Source: JAJDFU01 sp964641965 (lineage in GTDB: Bacteria; Bacteroidota; Bacteroidia; Chitinophagales; Saprospiraceae). From it: DNA of 64,000 nt. Positions 44,275 through 54,372 of this stretch are shown here, piece after piece. Within the stretch, counting starts at the first letter, position 1. Every line of letters begins with the position of its first letter. The notes beneath the pieces are model-generated. The model was not told the origin of the DNA. It did not search any database and saw only the letters and a list, made by a program, of their open reading frames with translations. Made by a program: the position numbers and the translations under genes. The stretch lies in contig CAZXLD010000017.1 of the NCBI GenBank assembly GCA_964641965.1, positions 1 to 64,000 on the forward strand. The letters run 5' to 3'.

Positions 44275-44341
44275 GGAGCTGTTCTTGGAAATGGATCTCA
44301 TCTCCGAGGTGAAATCTGGATGAACCTAGGTTTCGCCTTCT

Positions 44342-46726
44342 TCATTCTTGAAACTCTACTAGCGTAACACCATCCCCACCTTGTTGGGGCTCGGGATGCC
44401 AAACATCCATATTGACGCGGTATTCTTTCAATTTTCTCCGGACCGCCTTTCGTAAAACACCTGTCCCTTTGCCATGGATAATTTCCAGACTGGTAGCACT
44501 GGAGAGCAAAGCTTCGTCCAAGAACTTTTCCAGCAATCGCAAGGCATCGTCCAGGCGCATACCCCGGATATCAATTTTATGGCTGAAAGTGGCTGGGTTA
44601 TTCTCTGTATCCGTCATTACTTTTCCGGAAACAGGCTGTTGGAGTGGGGAATCCACTTTCCGCAAGTCTCGCACCGCAACAGTCATGCGCAACATCCCCA
44701 TCTGAATAATAGCTTTTCCCTTGTTCACGGATTCAACTACGCCCCGGGAATCACCGCTGATCATTACCACATGATCGCCTTGCTGAAGCTCTTCCTGCTT
44801 TTGTTTTGGCCCGAAATATACTTCTTCACGCAAGTCCTGCACTTTTCCCGCCAGACGCTCTCGTTCTTCTTTTTGTTGTCGGGCTAGTTCCCTTGCCCGT
44901 TCCAGGTTTTTCTCTTCTTTGATCTCCCGTATAGCTTTTTCTAACTCCCGATTTTCTCTTGCCTGCTGCTGTAAGGCTTGTTCCTTGTTGGCCAATTTCA
45001 AACGCTTCCGTTTGTACTCCAGGTCTCGGTGTAGCTGTTCGTAATTCTTGACCAGCTTATCCAATTTGGCTTCCCGTTCTCCGATGGATTCCAGTTTTTC
45101 CTCAAGTGCTTTTTTCTGCTGCTGAAGGTCAACCAGCAATTCGTCAACCGCTTTTTCACTCGGACCGGTCTTTTTTCGGGCATAACTTAAAACCGCATCA
45201 TCTAAACCGCTTTTGGTCGCAATTTCGAACGCATAGGAACTGCCAGGCCGACCAATTGAAAGGGTATAAGTCGGAGTTAGGTGCTCTTTATCGAAAGCCA
45301 TGGCTCCGTTGAGGATACCTTTGGTTTTGAAAGCAAACACTTTCAGGTTGGAATAGTGCGTGGTAATAATGCCACTAACTTGCTTTTTATTGAGAGCATA
45401 CAAGATCGCTTCAGCAATGGAGCCACCAATTTTCGGATCTGTTCCCGACCCGAATTCATCAATGACAACCAATGACTCTGCATCGGCCTGATCCAGGAAG
45501 GATTTCATGTTGCGGAGTCTGGAGCTATATGTGCTTAAATCGTTTTCAATCGATTGCGAATCTCCAATATCGGCGAACACTTTATTGAAGATGCCCACTT
45601 TTGACTGTTCACCTGCTGGTACCAATAAGCCCGATTGCACCATTAATTGCAGCACCCCCACCGTTTTCATAGTGATTGATTTACCTCCGGCATTTGGTCC
45701 GCTAAGGATCAATATTCGGTTGGGGCCAAACAGTTGCAGGTCAAATGGAATCGTCGCCTTACCTAGATCTTTGTTTTTGAGAAACAATAAAGGATGGAAC
45801 GCCTTTACCCAACCTAAATGTGGCTTGGAAAGCACTTCCGGACGTTGGGCGTCCATCCGGATTGCCAGCCGACCTTTCGCCGTTACCAGATCATAGGTCA
45901 CCAATAAACCTTGGTAGTCCCGAATCGTAGGCACATAGGGGCGCAGTAAAGCACTCAATTCCTTAAGAATCCGATAGATCTCTCGCTTTTCCTCCGTTTG
46001 AAGATCAAAGATATCGTTATTGATCTCGATAACTGCTTCCGGCTCAATAAATGCGGTCTTCCCAGTTGTGGATTCATCATGAATGATCCCCCTAATTTTA
46101 CGTTTATGTTCGGAGGGTACACTGAGCACTCTTCGGCCGTTCCGAAGGCTCTCTACGTTATCGGTAAGCCAGCCATTACTTCTGTATTTATTGGCCAGTT
46201 GTCGAAACTGTTTGTCCAACTCCCGCTGCTTACTGCCAATTGCTTGCCGGATAGCCTGTAGTTGAGGAGAGGCATCCGGCCGAATGTTGCCTTCTTCGTC
46301 TACCACCCGGTCAATCTCCTCTAACAGGGTGCCCTCAAAGTGAAAGCCTTTCAGTTTAGCGTAAAGTGTGGGAAAACGCTCCTGGCGTTGAGGGGAAAAA
46401 AACTGGAATGCCCCCTTTACCAATTGCATCGACTTCCCGATCCGGACCAAACTGTCCTCCGGCAACACATATCCCTCCACCTCAAGCATCCGCAGATCCT
46501 CATCCAGATTTTCATAAACCGCTTGTGGAAAAGGATGGTCTCCCGAAAGGCTTTCCACCATTTCCTGTACCTCATCCAATCGCTGATCCACCCAGCGCTT
46601 ATCAGAATTAGGAATTAATGACCGGGCAGCTTCCTTACCCATCGAGCCTGCACAATATTGCTCCAGCAAGGCAAGGACCTTATTATACTCCAGTTTTTCG
46701 AATAAATCTTCGGGGTAGAATGTCAT
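44342..46726 (-). CDS. mutS2: Endonuclease MutS2
   Basis: MutS-family protein of 794 aa without the mismatch-recognition domain. The clamp/core domain (about residues 1-300) precedes the ABC-type ATPase with Walker A LSGPNAGGKSITMKT, VFADIGDSQSIENDLSTYSS and Walker B SLVVIDEFGSGTDP. A long coiled coil (about residues 510-640) rich in Lys, Glu and Arg follows. The protein ends in a Smr nuclease domain, KIDIRGMRLDDALRLLEKFL and EIIHGKGTGVLRKAV. Known roles of the family are suppression of recombination and, in Bacillus, rescue of collided ribosomes. Transcribed alone. Confidence 0.96.
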   Translation of the reverse strand: MTFYPEDLFEKLEYNKVLALLEQYCAGSMGKEAARSLIPNSDKRWVDQRLDEVQEMVESLSGDHPFPQAVYENLDEDLRMLEVEGYVLPEDSLVRIGKSMQLVKGAFQFFSPQRQERFPTLYAKLKGFHFEGTLLEEIDRVVDEEGNIRPDASPQLQAIRQAIGSKQRELDKQFRQLANKYRSNGWLTDNVESLRNGRRVLSVPSEHKRKIRGIIHDESTTGKTAFIEPEAVIEINNDIFDLQTEEKREIYRILKELSALLRPYVPTIRDYQGLLVTYDLVTAKGRLAIRMDAQRPEVLSKPHLGWVKAFHPLLFLKNKDLGKATIPFDLQLFGPNRILILSGPNAGGKSITMKTVGVLQLMVQSGLLVPAGEQSKVGIFNKVFADIGDSQSIENDLSTYSSRLRNMKSFLDQADAESLVVIDEFGSGTDPKIGGSIAEAILYALNKKQVSGIITTHYSNLKVFAFKTKGILNGAMAFDKEHLTPTYTLSIGRPGSSYAFEIATKSGLDDAVLSYARKKTGPSEKAVDELLVDLQQQKKALEEKLESIGEREAKLDKLVKNYEQLHRDLEYKRKRLKLANKEQALQQQARENRELEKAIREIKEEKNLERARELARQQKEERERLAGKVQDLREEVYFGPKQKQEELQQGDHVVMISGDSRGVVESVNKGKAIIQMGMLRMTVAVRDLRKVDSPLQQPVSGKVMTDTENNPATFSHKIDIRGMRLDDALRLLEKFLDEALLSSATSLEIIHGKGTGVLRKAVRRKLKEYRVNMDVWHPEPQQGGDGVTLVEFQE

Positions 46727-46833
46727 TAGTATAGCTTGTAAAGCAATGGTTTAGAGCATTATTACTAAAAATACTAGTGTTCCAAACCCAACCCTTCTTG
46801 CATCGGATATCGTCTTGCGTAAAAAATCAAAGC

Positions 46834-47550
46834 ATGAGAACAAAGCTAAGCATTGCACTGTTCGCGGCGGTGGTAGCAATTTCCTGTTCGAAGCAAGAGG
46901 ATGGCTTAGTACCCTTACTCGAGAATGCCATGACAACAAATCCAATTCGGTGGGATCAACTTGCCGTAGGGCAAACCACCTATTACCTTCGATTTGAAGG
47001 TGAATATTACTTCCAGGATGGAGTAGATGCGCCTCCGATGTATCAAGCCGATACATTGATTTTGGAAATAATTGCTCAGGAAGGCGAAAAGTTCCGCGTT
47101 CAGGAATATCTTTCCCCGGGCTCCATCTCAAGAGGTGCGTCTAATCCCAAGGTTGCTATGCCGGATGTGCTATATCAGTATTACTTCACTGTTCGCAGCG
47201 ATTCTCTTGTTGTAGAACCGCTGATTTACAGCCAGGTGTTAACATCCAGATTTTTTCCAAGCCAGTCTATAACTGCATTTCCATTCGAGACCGAGGATGC
47301 CGTTCATTTGTCTTACGACGGTTGGGGCACTACTCCGCCCAATTGTGTTTGTGTACAAGAAGGTACAACCGAATCCCTTTCAGTGTTGGGCGAGACTTAC
47401 CTGGGACTTTCTACCCTTATCGATAATGCATGGATGGCGGCAGACGGCCCGGGTTTTACGGCCACTTATAAGCCCTCCCAAGGTATTGTGCGGTATTACG
47501 CCGTGGAGCCCTGGTTTCAAACCGGAACCGGTTGGGACCTTCTTCCTTAA
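46834..47550 (+). CDS. Lipoprotein of unknown function
   Basis: Predicted lipoprotein of 238 aa from the ATG at 46834 (MRTKLSIALFAAVVAISC, Cys near residue 18); the frame runs back to 46777 without signal-like sequence. The mature protein is rich in aromatic residues and predicted beta strands (TTYYLRFEGEYYFQDG, YQYYFTVRSDSLVVEPLI), with a Cys pair in PPNCVCVQ. I recognise no family. The pattern is that of a small envelope beta-sandwich or barrel protein. It precedes aroC by 42 bp on the same strand, so co-transcription is possible. Confidence 0.72.
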   Translation: MRTKLSIALFAAVVAISCSKQEDGLVPLLENAMTTNPIRWDQLAVGQTTYYLRFEGEYYFQDGVDAPPMYQADTLILEIIAQEGEKFRVQEYLSPGSISRGASNPKVAMPDVLYQYYFTVRSDSLVVEPLIYSQVLTSRFFPSQSITAFPFETEDAVHLSYDGWGTTPPNCVCVQEGTTESLSVLGETYLGLSTLIDNAWMAADGPGFTATYKPSQGIVRYYAVEPWFQTGTGWDLLP

Positions 47551-47592
47551 ATCCTTGGTATATTCGCCGCACTTAACTAAAAGTATTTTGGT

Positions 47593-48672
47593 GTGGCTGG
47601 AAATAGTTTTGGAGAGATCTTCCGAATAACCACTTTTGGTGAGTCCCATGGAAAGGCCATTGGGGTGATTGTAGATGGCTGCCCAGCTGGATTGCAGATC
47701 GACCTGGAGGCTCTCCAGTTGGAAATGGATAGAAGAAGGCCTGGACAATCTGCCATTGTAACGCAACGGAAAGAGGGAGATAAAGTAGAAATCCTATCTG
47801 GTCTGTTTGAAGGAAAGACCACGGGCACCCCCATTGCTATGGTCATTTTTAATGCAGATGCCCGGTCGAAGGACTATAGCCATATCGCTGATAAATTCAG
47901 GCCGTCTCATGCAGATTATACCTATCAAGCGAAATACGGCAGGCGAGATTACCGAGGCGGCGGGCGCTCCTCCGCTCGGGAGACTGCGGCCCGAGTAGCT
48001 GCAGGCGCTATTGCCAAACAGTGGTTGAACCAGCAAGGAATAACCGTTCGGGCCTGGGTAAGCCAGGTAGGCTCCATATGTATGTCTTCTTCCGCCGAGA
48101 TGTACTCCCTGGAACAGGTGGAAAGCAATCCGGTCCGCTGTCCGGAGCCAGCTACAGCGGAGGCGATGGAAACCTTGATCCGGGAGGTAAGGAAAGCAGG
48201 GGACACCATAGGCGGGATTGTAAGCGCCCGAGTCAAGGGGCTACCTCCAGGTATTGGCGAACCCGCATTTGATAAATTACATGCTATCCTGGCTCAGGCC
48301 ATGATGAGTATTAATGCGGCTAAAGGTTTCGAATATGGCTCTGGTTTTAGTGGTGTTCAATTGCGGGGATCGGAGCACAATGATGCCTTTGTACTCGAAA
48401 ACAATCACGTACGCACTACGACCAATCATTCCGGCGGAATTCAAGGAGGCATTTCCAATGGGGAGGATGTTTACTTTCGCGTGGCGTTTAAGCCTGTGGC
48501 AACCATCGTATCCGATCAGGAATCTTTGAACGAGGCTGGAGAAACGGTGGTGGTTCAAGGAAAAGGACGACATGATCCATGCGTACTGCCCAGGGCAGTG
48601 CCCATTGTGGAAGCCATGGCAGCGCTTGTGTTGGCCGATCAATTGCTCCGAAGCAGGTCAGACCGGGTTTAA
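47593..48672 (+). CDS. aroC: Chorismate synthase
   Basis: FMN-dependent lyase making chorismate from EPSP, the last common step of aromatic synthesis; 359 aa with a GTG start at 47593. Family signatures are FGESHGKAIGVIVDGCPAG near the N-terminus, RRDYRGGGRSSARETAARVA in the middle, and GKGRHDPCVLPRAVPIVEAM near the C-terminus. All three flavin/substrate motifs are complete. Shikimate kinase is encoded at 17514. No terminator is obvious after the stop; the 700-base gap that follows holds repeats only. Confidence 0.97.
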   Translation: MAGNSFGEIFRITTFGESHGKAIGVIVDGCPAGLQIDLEALQLEMDRRRPGQSAIVTQRKEGDKVEILSGLFEGKTTGTPIAMVIFNADARSKDYSHIADKFRPSHADYTYQAKYGRRDYRGGGRSSARETAARVAAGAIAKQWLNQQGITVRAWVSQVGSICMSSSAEMYSLEQVESNPVRCPEPATAEAMETLIREVRKAGDTIGGIVSARVKGLPPGIGEPAFDKLHAILAQAMMSINAAKGFEYGSGFSGVQLRGSEHNDAFVLENNHVRTTTNHSGGIQGGISNGEDVYFRVAFKPVATIVSDQESLNEAGETVVVQGKGRHDPCVLPRAVPIVEAMAALVLADQLLRSRSDRV

Positions 48673-48824
48673 ACAGCCTTCTTTTTGATTGACAAAAGGA
48701 GTGTCATATTCGTACTTCACTGTTTGTTCTATATCTATTTCTTCAGATAAGAGAATTCTAGATGGTAGCTGTACCGACAATCCATCTTGTGGAAAAGTCC
48801 ATTTATCACTAAACTCTTTACATC

Positions 48825-48904
48825 CTTAGCGCCTCCGCAGGGTTCTTTGCGGTTTATATGAGAAGTTCCCTATTCACCTCAAAGTGCGCAAAGGAGCCGC
48901 CAAG
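48825..48904. repeat. Imperfect palindrome with CTTTGCG/CGCAAAG arms
   Basis: The left part (48825-48855) contains CTTAGCGCCTCCG and TTCTTTGCGG; the right part (48877-48904) contains AAAGTGCGCAAAGGAGCC. Reverse-complemented, the right part matches the left with small gaps. Arms of roughly 28 bases around a 21-base middle suggest a mobile-type intergenic palindrome. Much of the rest of 48673-49037 holds nothing recognisable. Confidence 0.5.
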
Positions 48905-49037
48905 TATACAAAAAAGAAATTATCAACCCTAAGTTCGCTTGCCAGTACAGGTAGTTTTAAAACTTATAGCACCCAAATCATGCAATAGAAAATTGATTTA
49001 ACTAGGTTTTTGTTTGCAAGTCCCTCATTTTCACCTT

Positions 49038-49062
49038 TTTTCTAATGTGATGCATTAGAAAA
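49038..49062. repeat. Perfect hairpin TTTTCTAATG/CATTAGAAAA
   Basis: Ten-base perfect arms with loop TGATG. CTAATGCAT recurs at 49140-49148, so the same word flanks the next hairpin. AT-rich; could be a protein-binding site or part of a terminator. Confidence 0.6.
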
Positions 49063-49084
49063 GCAGGCACTTAATGGGTGAAGC

Positions 49085-49129
49085 AAGCCTATGATGTTTG
49101 ACAGTAATGGCTTCAAGCATCATAGGCTT
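49085..49129. terminator. Long-loop hairpin with T-rich tail
   Basis: Twelve-base perfect arms AAGCCTATGATG (49085-49096) and CATCATAGGCTT (49118-49129) enclose a 21-base loop; TTATTTG follows rightward. It could end transcription arriving from aroC 410 bases upstream, but there is no gene closer on the plus strand. Confidence 0.45.
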
Positions 49130-49161
49130 TTATTTGTCTTCTAATGCATAATCAGGGTAGC

Positions 49162-49288
49162 ATTTTAAGTTAAAAACGGCCTATCCCTTAAATAAACATT
49201 TATTGAAATAGTATAATGTCCATGATCCCGACACTTGTCGTCAAGTCTGACCAGGTTTTGCTATTTTCTTATTTTAAGAATAGGTTAT
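49162..49288. repeat. Interspersed repeat, copy 1
   Basis: About 127 bases that match 54540-54667 in the same orientation at roughly 75-80% identity by eye. Shared blocks include ATTTTAAGT, GGCCT, TTGAAAT, TGATCCC, ACTTGTCGTC, CTGACCA and AATAGGT. This copy lies just beyond the tamB stop codon. Confidence 0.75.
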
Positions 49289-49368
49289 TCTTTCCTAAGA
49301 ACAACATTAGGACGGTCCTGATACCGATTCTGTGACATCCTGAAATGGCAATGGAAAATCTTACCTTT

Positions 49369-52300
49369 CTATCGCTTGGAGCCCAATAAGTCTTTCCCTT
49401 TTTTGACCTCCTCCTTTTCGGCTTGTTCTTGTTTCTTTTCCTGTTTCCGGTTTCGTTTTTTCTGTCCGATGCTTCGCAGAAACTCGCCGAAGTTGTCGAA
49501 CTCCTTTCGGAAACTCAATCCGGTACCCACCTGCAAGCGCCTGCCCCCCCCAATGTCGGGTTGCAACCTTTGGTACACTCGAAGTTTTAAGGTCCTGTCC
49601 TTGTTGATGGCATACTCTATCACCAAATCGTTGCCCACAAAGGTCCCGTTATTAGCGTCCGGAGCGGTGATATTCCCGCCCACATCAATATTTCCGCCTA
49701 CAATCACAGAAAGACGGTCATTGAAAAAATCCTGGCGAAGCCGGACCTGAAATTCGTTACCGCTGGTATAATCTTGCCCCTCTCCAAGATCAGCTGCCTG
49801 ATAGCTGGAATAAGCAACATCGATATCGATACCCGATAATACTTTTCCCTCGCTGATGATTTCTGAAAACAGCCCGGTTAGCAGCATGGAAAGCTGGTTG
49901 GATAAAAATTCACTGACTGTATTGTAGAAGATTTCCGTGCCTTGGATGTTTAGGTCGGTGGGTAGAAATTGCCCGGCAACGATCAATCCAAAAACCTGGC
50001 GATTCATTTCGTTCTGATCGCGACGCAGAACACGCATTTTACTGTCGGTCAAGTTGGCCAATTCACCGGTCAGGTCGGGGAAGAAAATATCAAAATTAAT
50101 AATCGGCTTCTCCAGCGGACCGCTCAGCGCCATCTCCAATATGACCCGGGTAGACTTGCTGGCGTCGTTTTTCAGATCGGAAGAGGCTACTTGTAGATAT
50201 TCCTGGATAAAATTTGCCACAGATGTACTCAAGGACCGGTACTCTGCTTTGACATTCAACTGGGCATTTAAAGGATCACCAGTAAACTGGATAACCCCAC
50301 CTTCTTTAATTGTAAACTGCTTATTTACTACATTATACAGCGTAAAGAGATAAGACCCTTTGCTAATATTGTAATTTCCAAACATGGTAAATAATCCATC
50401 CCGGGTAACATTGATTTGTAAGTTCCCTCTTCCGCTCCCCCTCAGCACATCTCCCGCTTGCTGATCGAACACAATCTCCACGACGGCCTCCGGTAGAATC
50501 TGAAGATCCATTTCAATCTCCAATCCTTTCAACTCTACGGTCTGGGATATTGACTTTTCCTGACGAGCCTTTACCTCATCCTGATCAACGAATTCAACAA
50601 AATTGACCTGGGCCTCTTCGGCAGACCGATTTAGCGGGATGGTCAATTGAGAGCTATCGCCTACAGAGGCAAATATGTACAAATTGGGTTTCTTGAAAGG
50701 GCCTGAGAATTGAATAGTACCGGTACCAAGCGCATGCCCGTAAAACATGTCATTGTCCTGTGCCGTGGTGTTCATCGCCTGCATGCGGTCAATATCGAGA
50801 TTAACATCCAGCCGAAAATTTTTCAAATTTTGATGTCTAATCCCGCCATTGAGTGCAGCTTGATGGCCAAAAACATCGTATAATTTATTGCCCGTGCCAT
50901 CAAAGAATTGGTTGTCGATCCTAAATTCAGCTCCCTGCTCCAACCGATAGCGTGTCTGTAAATAGGATACGGTGAATGCCACATCATTCATGTTAACCAA
51001 ACCGGAAATGTTAGGTTTTTGGGGCAAACCATATAATCGGGTCTTTGCATTGACCTTACCGGTCATGTCCTCCACGATATTAGCTATGAAGTACCCGCCA
51101 ACCTTGGCCGGAAAATTGATAAGTGTAGCAGACAGATCGAAATACCCGGCCTGCTGTTCCGGTGGCAAGTCTTCTTCTGGCCCCAAATCCGCTAGATTGA
51201 AAAACCCATTGGAAGTGATGGCCTGATTACCCTTTTTCAAAGCGAAATCTATATCCATTCTACTTTTAACATCCGGAGCTTCCGCATAAAAGTCCAGACG
51301 CCCTCGATCTTCCTCATTCAGAATAAAACTGGGTGCTTCGAGATTAACGGTGAGCCCTTTCAAATTGAAAACATCCTGAATTTTAAGATCCACCTCGTAG
51401 TTACCATCAAACTGAAGGGGCTCATAGTTGAGCACATCATTCAGGTAGTCCAAGTCAATATCCAACAACCGCAGGTGGAGCCCCGTATTTTGCAAGTCTG
51501 CCATTTCGAGCAGCTGGACTCCATTGGTCATAAAAAAATTCTGGGTCTTGAACGTGTTCTTTCCAAACTGCAAGTAATTATCTGGATCGATCTGCCAACG
51601 TTTTTGGAATAAGAAGACATCGGAATCGTCAAACTCAATACGAAAACCAGAGGTGTCGGTGAGCATGAACGAACCATTGAGGTTAACATTATCCACCAGA
51701 TGATCCTGGCGCTTGTTTTTCGAACTGAAAGGTTCTTCGGAGTTAATACCAAAGAGAAAGGCATCACCGGTTATAAAGCTTAATAAAACCGTTTGCCCCA
51801 ACTGAATAGCTGGATTAATGTAAACGGAATCCACAGCAAAGTCCAGCCCTCCTTCCTGCTCAATTAAATCCAGGATGACCACCGTATTATAGGCGACTAT
51901 ACTATCGAGTTGTAATCGAGGGATTTCAAGGTCGATCAACAAGGAATCCTTTTCGCTATCCAGATAGCCTTTGACCCGAGTGTCGTCCAAGGCACCTAAT
52001 TTAGGGCTTACCAATTTTTCAAATCCCCCGCTGGAGGGAATGGATAGATCGTAGGTAAATGATTGCGGCGGCCGAGTTAGCGAATCCGATTTCAGTCCTA
52101 TCCTTTGTGCTAGATCTGGAAAGTTTTGGTGAAGAAGGTTAGAAAATACAGCTGGAGTTTCCACAATATTAAACAAACCCTCGACCCGGCCAGACAGAAG
52201 GTTTCCATCCAACTGGTATACCTTATGACCGTCGTCGCCTATGGAGGATTGAAGGGCCAGCGAATCGACGCGAAGCTCTTCTTGGGGCGTATTGATCAAA

Positions 52301-54333
52301 AAGTCCACCAAAGAGATGGTCCCTTGCATTTTTGCAGGATCAGTTTCCTTCACATCGAGTTTTACCCTGCCGGATATTAGGTATTCTTCTTTGCTCAGGT
52401 TTAGCTGGAGCAGGTCAAGTCGCCGAATATCGGCCTGGAAATCAAATTCTGGTACTCCCGTGTTCAAGTCGGCTTTACCATCAAATGAAAAGTCAATATT
52501 GTCATCCTGGATATTTAGGCTCCCGTCAAATCGATTTTGATTGAGAACTCCGCTGACCCGTGCATTTTCATACCGATAGCCCTTGTACTCCAGGGAAGCT
52601 ACATTGGCCTCCAGCTCCGCTACAGCAGTGGCAGCCGTAAGACCGATGCCGTCGACAACCCTTGAACTAACATTGACAAATCCCAAATTAGGATCTCCGG
52701 TCCAGGTGCCCAGGTCAAAATTCAACAGCGCCAACTCCCCGGAATATTCAGCGAGCTCCCTGCCGGGAACCAGGTTCATGCGCATATCGAGACGAGCCTC
52801 TCCAATATTCGTTTTAAGCAATCCATTGGCAACAAAATCTTCAAAAAAGCCATCATAAGAACCCTCAAAAGCTAAATTGCCCAGTTGGTTGAAGTTTATG
52901 GGTAGTCGCAAACCAGGTATCAAATCCCGAAGGGTTTGCATCTTCGTTTTCAATTCATCCAACCGCACATTCAACCGTTCCTCTCCCCGAACTGTAATGT
53001 CATTTGTAGAAAAACGGCCCCGTATAATAGTACTATCTGCCAATTGGACATTCAAATTCCGGGCTCGCAATCGATTGACACTGCCAGACATGGATCCCGA
53101 AATTCGGATTACTTCATTCTGATTACTAGCAAAGAAGCGGTTTTTCCCCAATCCAGGTGCGAATACCAAAATATCCGACAAGGAAACACGAGTATTTGTA
53201 AGATCACCCCGCATGCGCACCCGATTTACAAAATCAGAGAAATCGGTGTAAGCGCTGTAATTCATCTGGAAAAAATTGGAAATCCGGCTTTGTGGGGTTT
53301 CGATCAAAAGCCCGTCCAGGGTTACAGTTTCTGAAGATACGGTAACGGCCTTTGCAGATAGCCGATCCAGAATGAATCCACTCTTATCCCGGAATCGAAT
53401 GGCATCTACACTACCTGTAAATACATTATCCTTCCACCTGAAATCGTCTATGCCAATGCCGATATCATACACATCCATATGGCGGTAATCCAGTATGGAA
53501 TCGGGAGTCATCTTTACAGGATCTTTGCGATAATTGTGCAGCCGAAATGTTCCTCCGGAAAGGGTCAGCCGGTCAATCCCTGCTTCGAAGAAAGTACTAT
53601 CCTCAGGGGCTTTGGTATTCCGCTCCGGTAGCAAGGCTTGCAGACTATCGGGCAAGGGCACAGAGGGGTAATTTTCAATCTCGATCAAGGGTTCCACCAG
53701 GTGCACCCCCGTAGCCATTATCTTTTTGTCTGGAAGGTCGAAGGTGTCCATCAGGATTTGACCTTCTGAAAGATAAATATGGAGGAGGCTGCCTTTGACC
53801 AGGTCCTCCTTCCTAAAATCCACATCATACAAACTCAGCCGATTCAATTTTAAATGGAGTGGCTTGCCTTTCTTCTCTTTTCTAGGAAATAACTGGTCGA
53901 GTATTTTTTCAAAATCGCTCTCCACCTGACCGACCCTCCTTACCCAATTGAGCTGCGCTTGTTCCAGTTCCAGTTTGTTGACCTGAATCCCGTTTTTTGC
54001 CCAAGCAAAGGGATTGATACTTAGGTCAATTTTAAGGGAATGACTGTACAACAAGGTATCTCTGGAATAGTCTTCCAGATAAAAATGGTGTAATTCAAAT
54101 CGGTTTAAAAATAGGAGTGAGATCCGGTCTATCTTAACCGTGGTCTGAAGTTCCTTAGATAGAAAGCGAGTAGCCTGCCTGGCCGCCCAGGTTTGAACAG
54201 CCGGAATCTGAAATAATAAAGTGGTGATTAAAATGAACCCGACCAGCAACAACAATCCCTTCCTGACCCAGCGAAAAATACGCCTGCGCAGGGGAGCCTG
54301 AGGGTTGGATTTGTTCATTTGCTGCTCTTCCAT
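49369..54333 (-). CDS. tamB: TamB / DUF490 translocation and assembly module protein
   Basis: Giant envelope protein of 1654 aa. The ATG at 54333 is chosen; a GTG two codons earlier and an ATG at 54318 are alternatives. One N-terminal membrane helix (about residues 18-38, GLLLLVGFILITTLLF) anchors it. A very long beta-rich region follows, with AsmA/TamB-like repeated strands (LNVQLADSTIIRGRF type). The C-terminal DUF490 domain (about residues 1180-1620) includes SEFLSNQLSMLLTGLFSE, VGGNIDVGGNITAP and LKLRVYQRLQPD. Family members bridge the inner and outer membranes and carry lipids or help outer-membrane protein assembly. The tail is basic and Lys/Gln-rich. Bracketed by copies of an interspersed repeat. 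Confidence 0.93.
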   Translation of the reverse strand: MEEQQMNKSNPQAPLRRRIFRWVRKGLLLLVGFILITTLLFQIPAVQTWAARQATRFLSKELQTTVKIDRISLLFLNRFELHHFYLEDYSRDTLLYSHSLKIDLSINPFAWAKNGIQVNKLELEQAQLNWVRRVGQVESDFEKILDQLFPRKEKKGKPLHLKLNRLSLYDVDFRKEDLVKGSLLHIYLSEGQILMDTFDLPDKKIMATGVHLVEPLIEIENYPSVPLPDSLQALLPERNTKAPEDSTFFEAGIDRLTLSGGTFRLHNYRKDPVKMTPDSILDYRHMDVYDIGIGIDDFRWKDNVFTGSVDAIRFRDKSGFILDRLSAKAVTVSSETVTLDGLLIETPQSRISNFFQMNYSAYTDFSDFVNRVRMRGDLTNTRVSLSDILVFAPGLGKNRFFASNQNEVIRISGSMSGSVNRLRARNLNVQLADSTIIRGRFSTNDITVRGEERLNVRLDELKTKMQTLRDLIPGLRLPINFNQLGNLAFEGSYDGFFEDFVANGLLKTNIGEARLDMRMNLVPGRELAEYSGELALLNFDLGTWTGDPNLGFVNVSSRVVDGIGLTAATAVAELEANVASLEYKGYRYENARVSGVLNQNRFDGSLNIQDDNIDFSFDGKADLNTGVPEFDFQADIRRLDLLQLNLSKEEYLISGRVKLDVKETDPAKMQGTISLVDFLINTPQEELRVDSLALQSSIGDDGHKVYQLDGNLLSGRVEGLFNIVETPAVFSNLLHQNFPDLAQRIGLKSDSLTRPPQSFTYDLSIPSSGGFEKLVSPKLGALDDTRVKGYLDSEKDSLLIDLEIPRLQLDSIVAYNTVVILDLIEQEGGLDFAVDSVYINPAIQLGQTVLLSFITGDAFLFGINSEEPFSSKNKRQDHLVDNVNLNGSFMLTDTSGFRIEFDDSDVFLFQKRWQIDPDNYLQFGKNTFKTQNFFMTNGVQLLEMADLQNTGLHLRLLDIDLDYLNDVLNYEPLQFDGNYEVDLKIQDVFNLKGLTVNLEAPSFILNEEDRGRLDFYAEAPDVKSRMDIDFALKKGNQAITSNGFFNLADLGPEEDLPPEQQAGYFDLSATLINFPAKVGGYFIANIVEDMTGKVNAKTRLYGLPQKPNISGLVNMNDVAFTVSYLQTRYRLEQGAEFRIDNQFFDGTGNKLYDVFGHQAALNGGIRHQNLKNFRLDVNLDIDRMQAMNTTAQDNDMFYGHALGTGTIQFSGPFKKPNLYIFASVGDSSQLTIPLNRSAEEAQVNFVEFVDQDEVKARQEKSISQTVELKGLEIEMDLQILPEAVVEIVFDQQAGDVLRGSGRGNLQINVTRDGLFTMFGNYNISKGSYLFTLYNVVNKQFTIKEGGVIQFTGDPLNAQLNVKAEYRSLSTSVANFIQEYLQVASSDLKNDASKSTRVILEMALSGPLEKPIINFDIFFPDLTGELANLTDSKMRVLRRDQNEMNRQVFGLIVAGQFLPTDLNIQGTEIFYNTVSEFLSNQLSMLLTGLFSEIISEGKVLSGIDIDVAYSSYQAADLGEGQDYTSGNEFQVRLRQDFFNDRLSVIVGGNIDVGGNITAPDANNGTFVGNDLVIEYAINKDRTLKLRVYQRLQPDIGGGRRLQVGTGLSFRKEFDNFGEFLRSIGQKKRNRKQEKKQEQAEKEEVKKGKDLLGSKR

Positions 54334-54372
54334 GGTCACATTTATCGGGTCTGCTGACCCATGCCCACCTTA

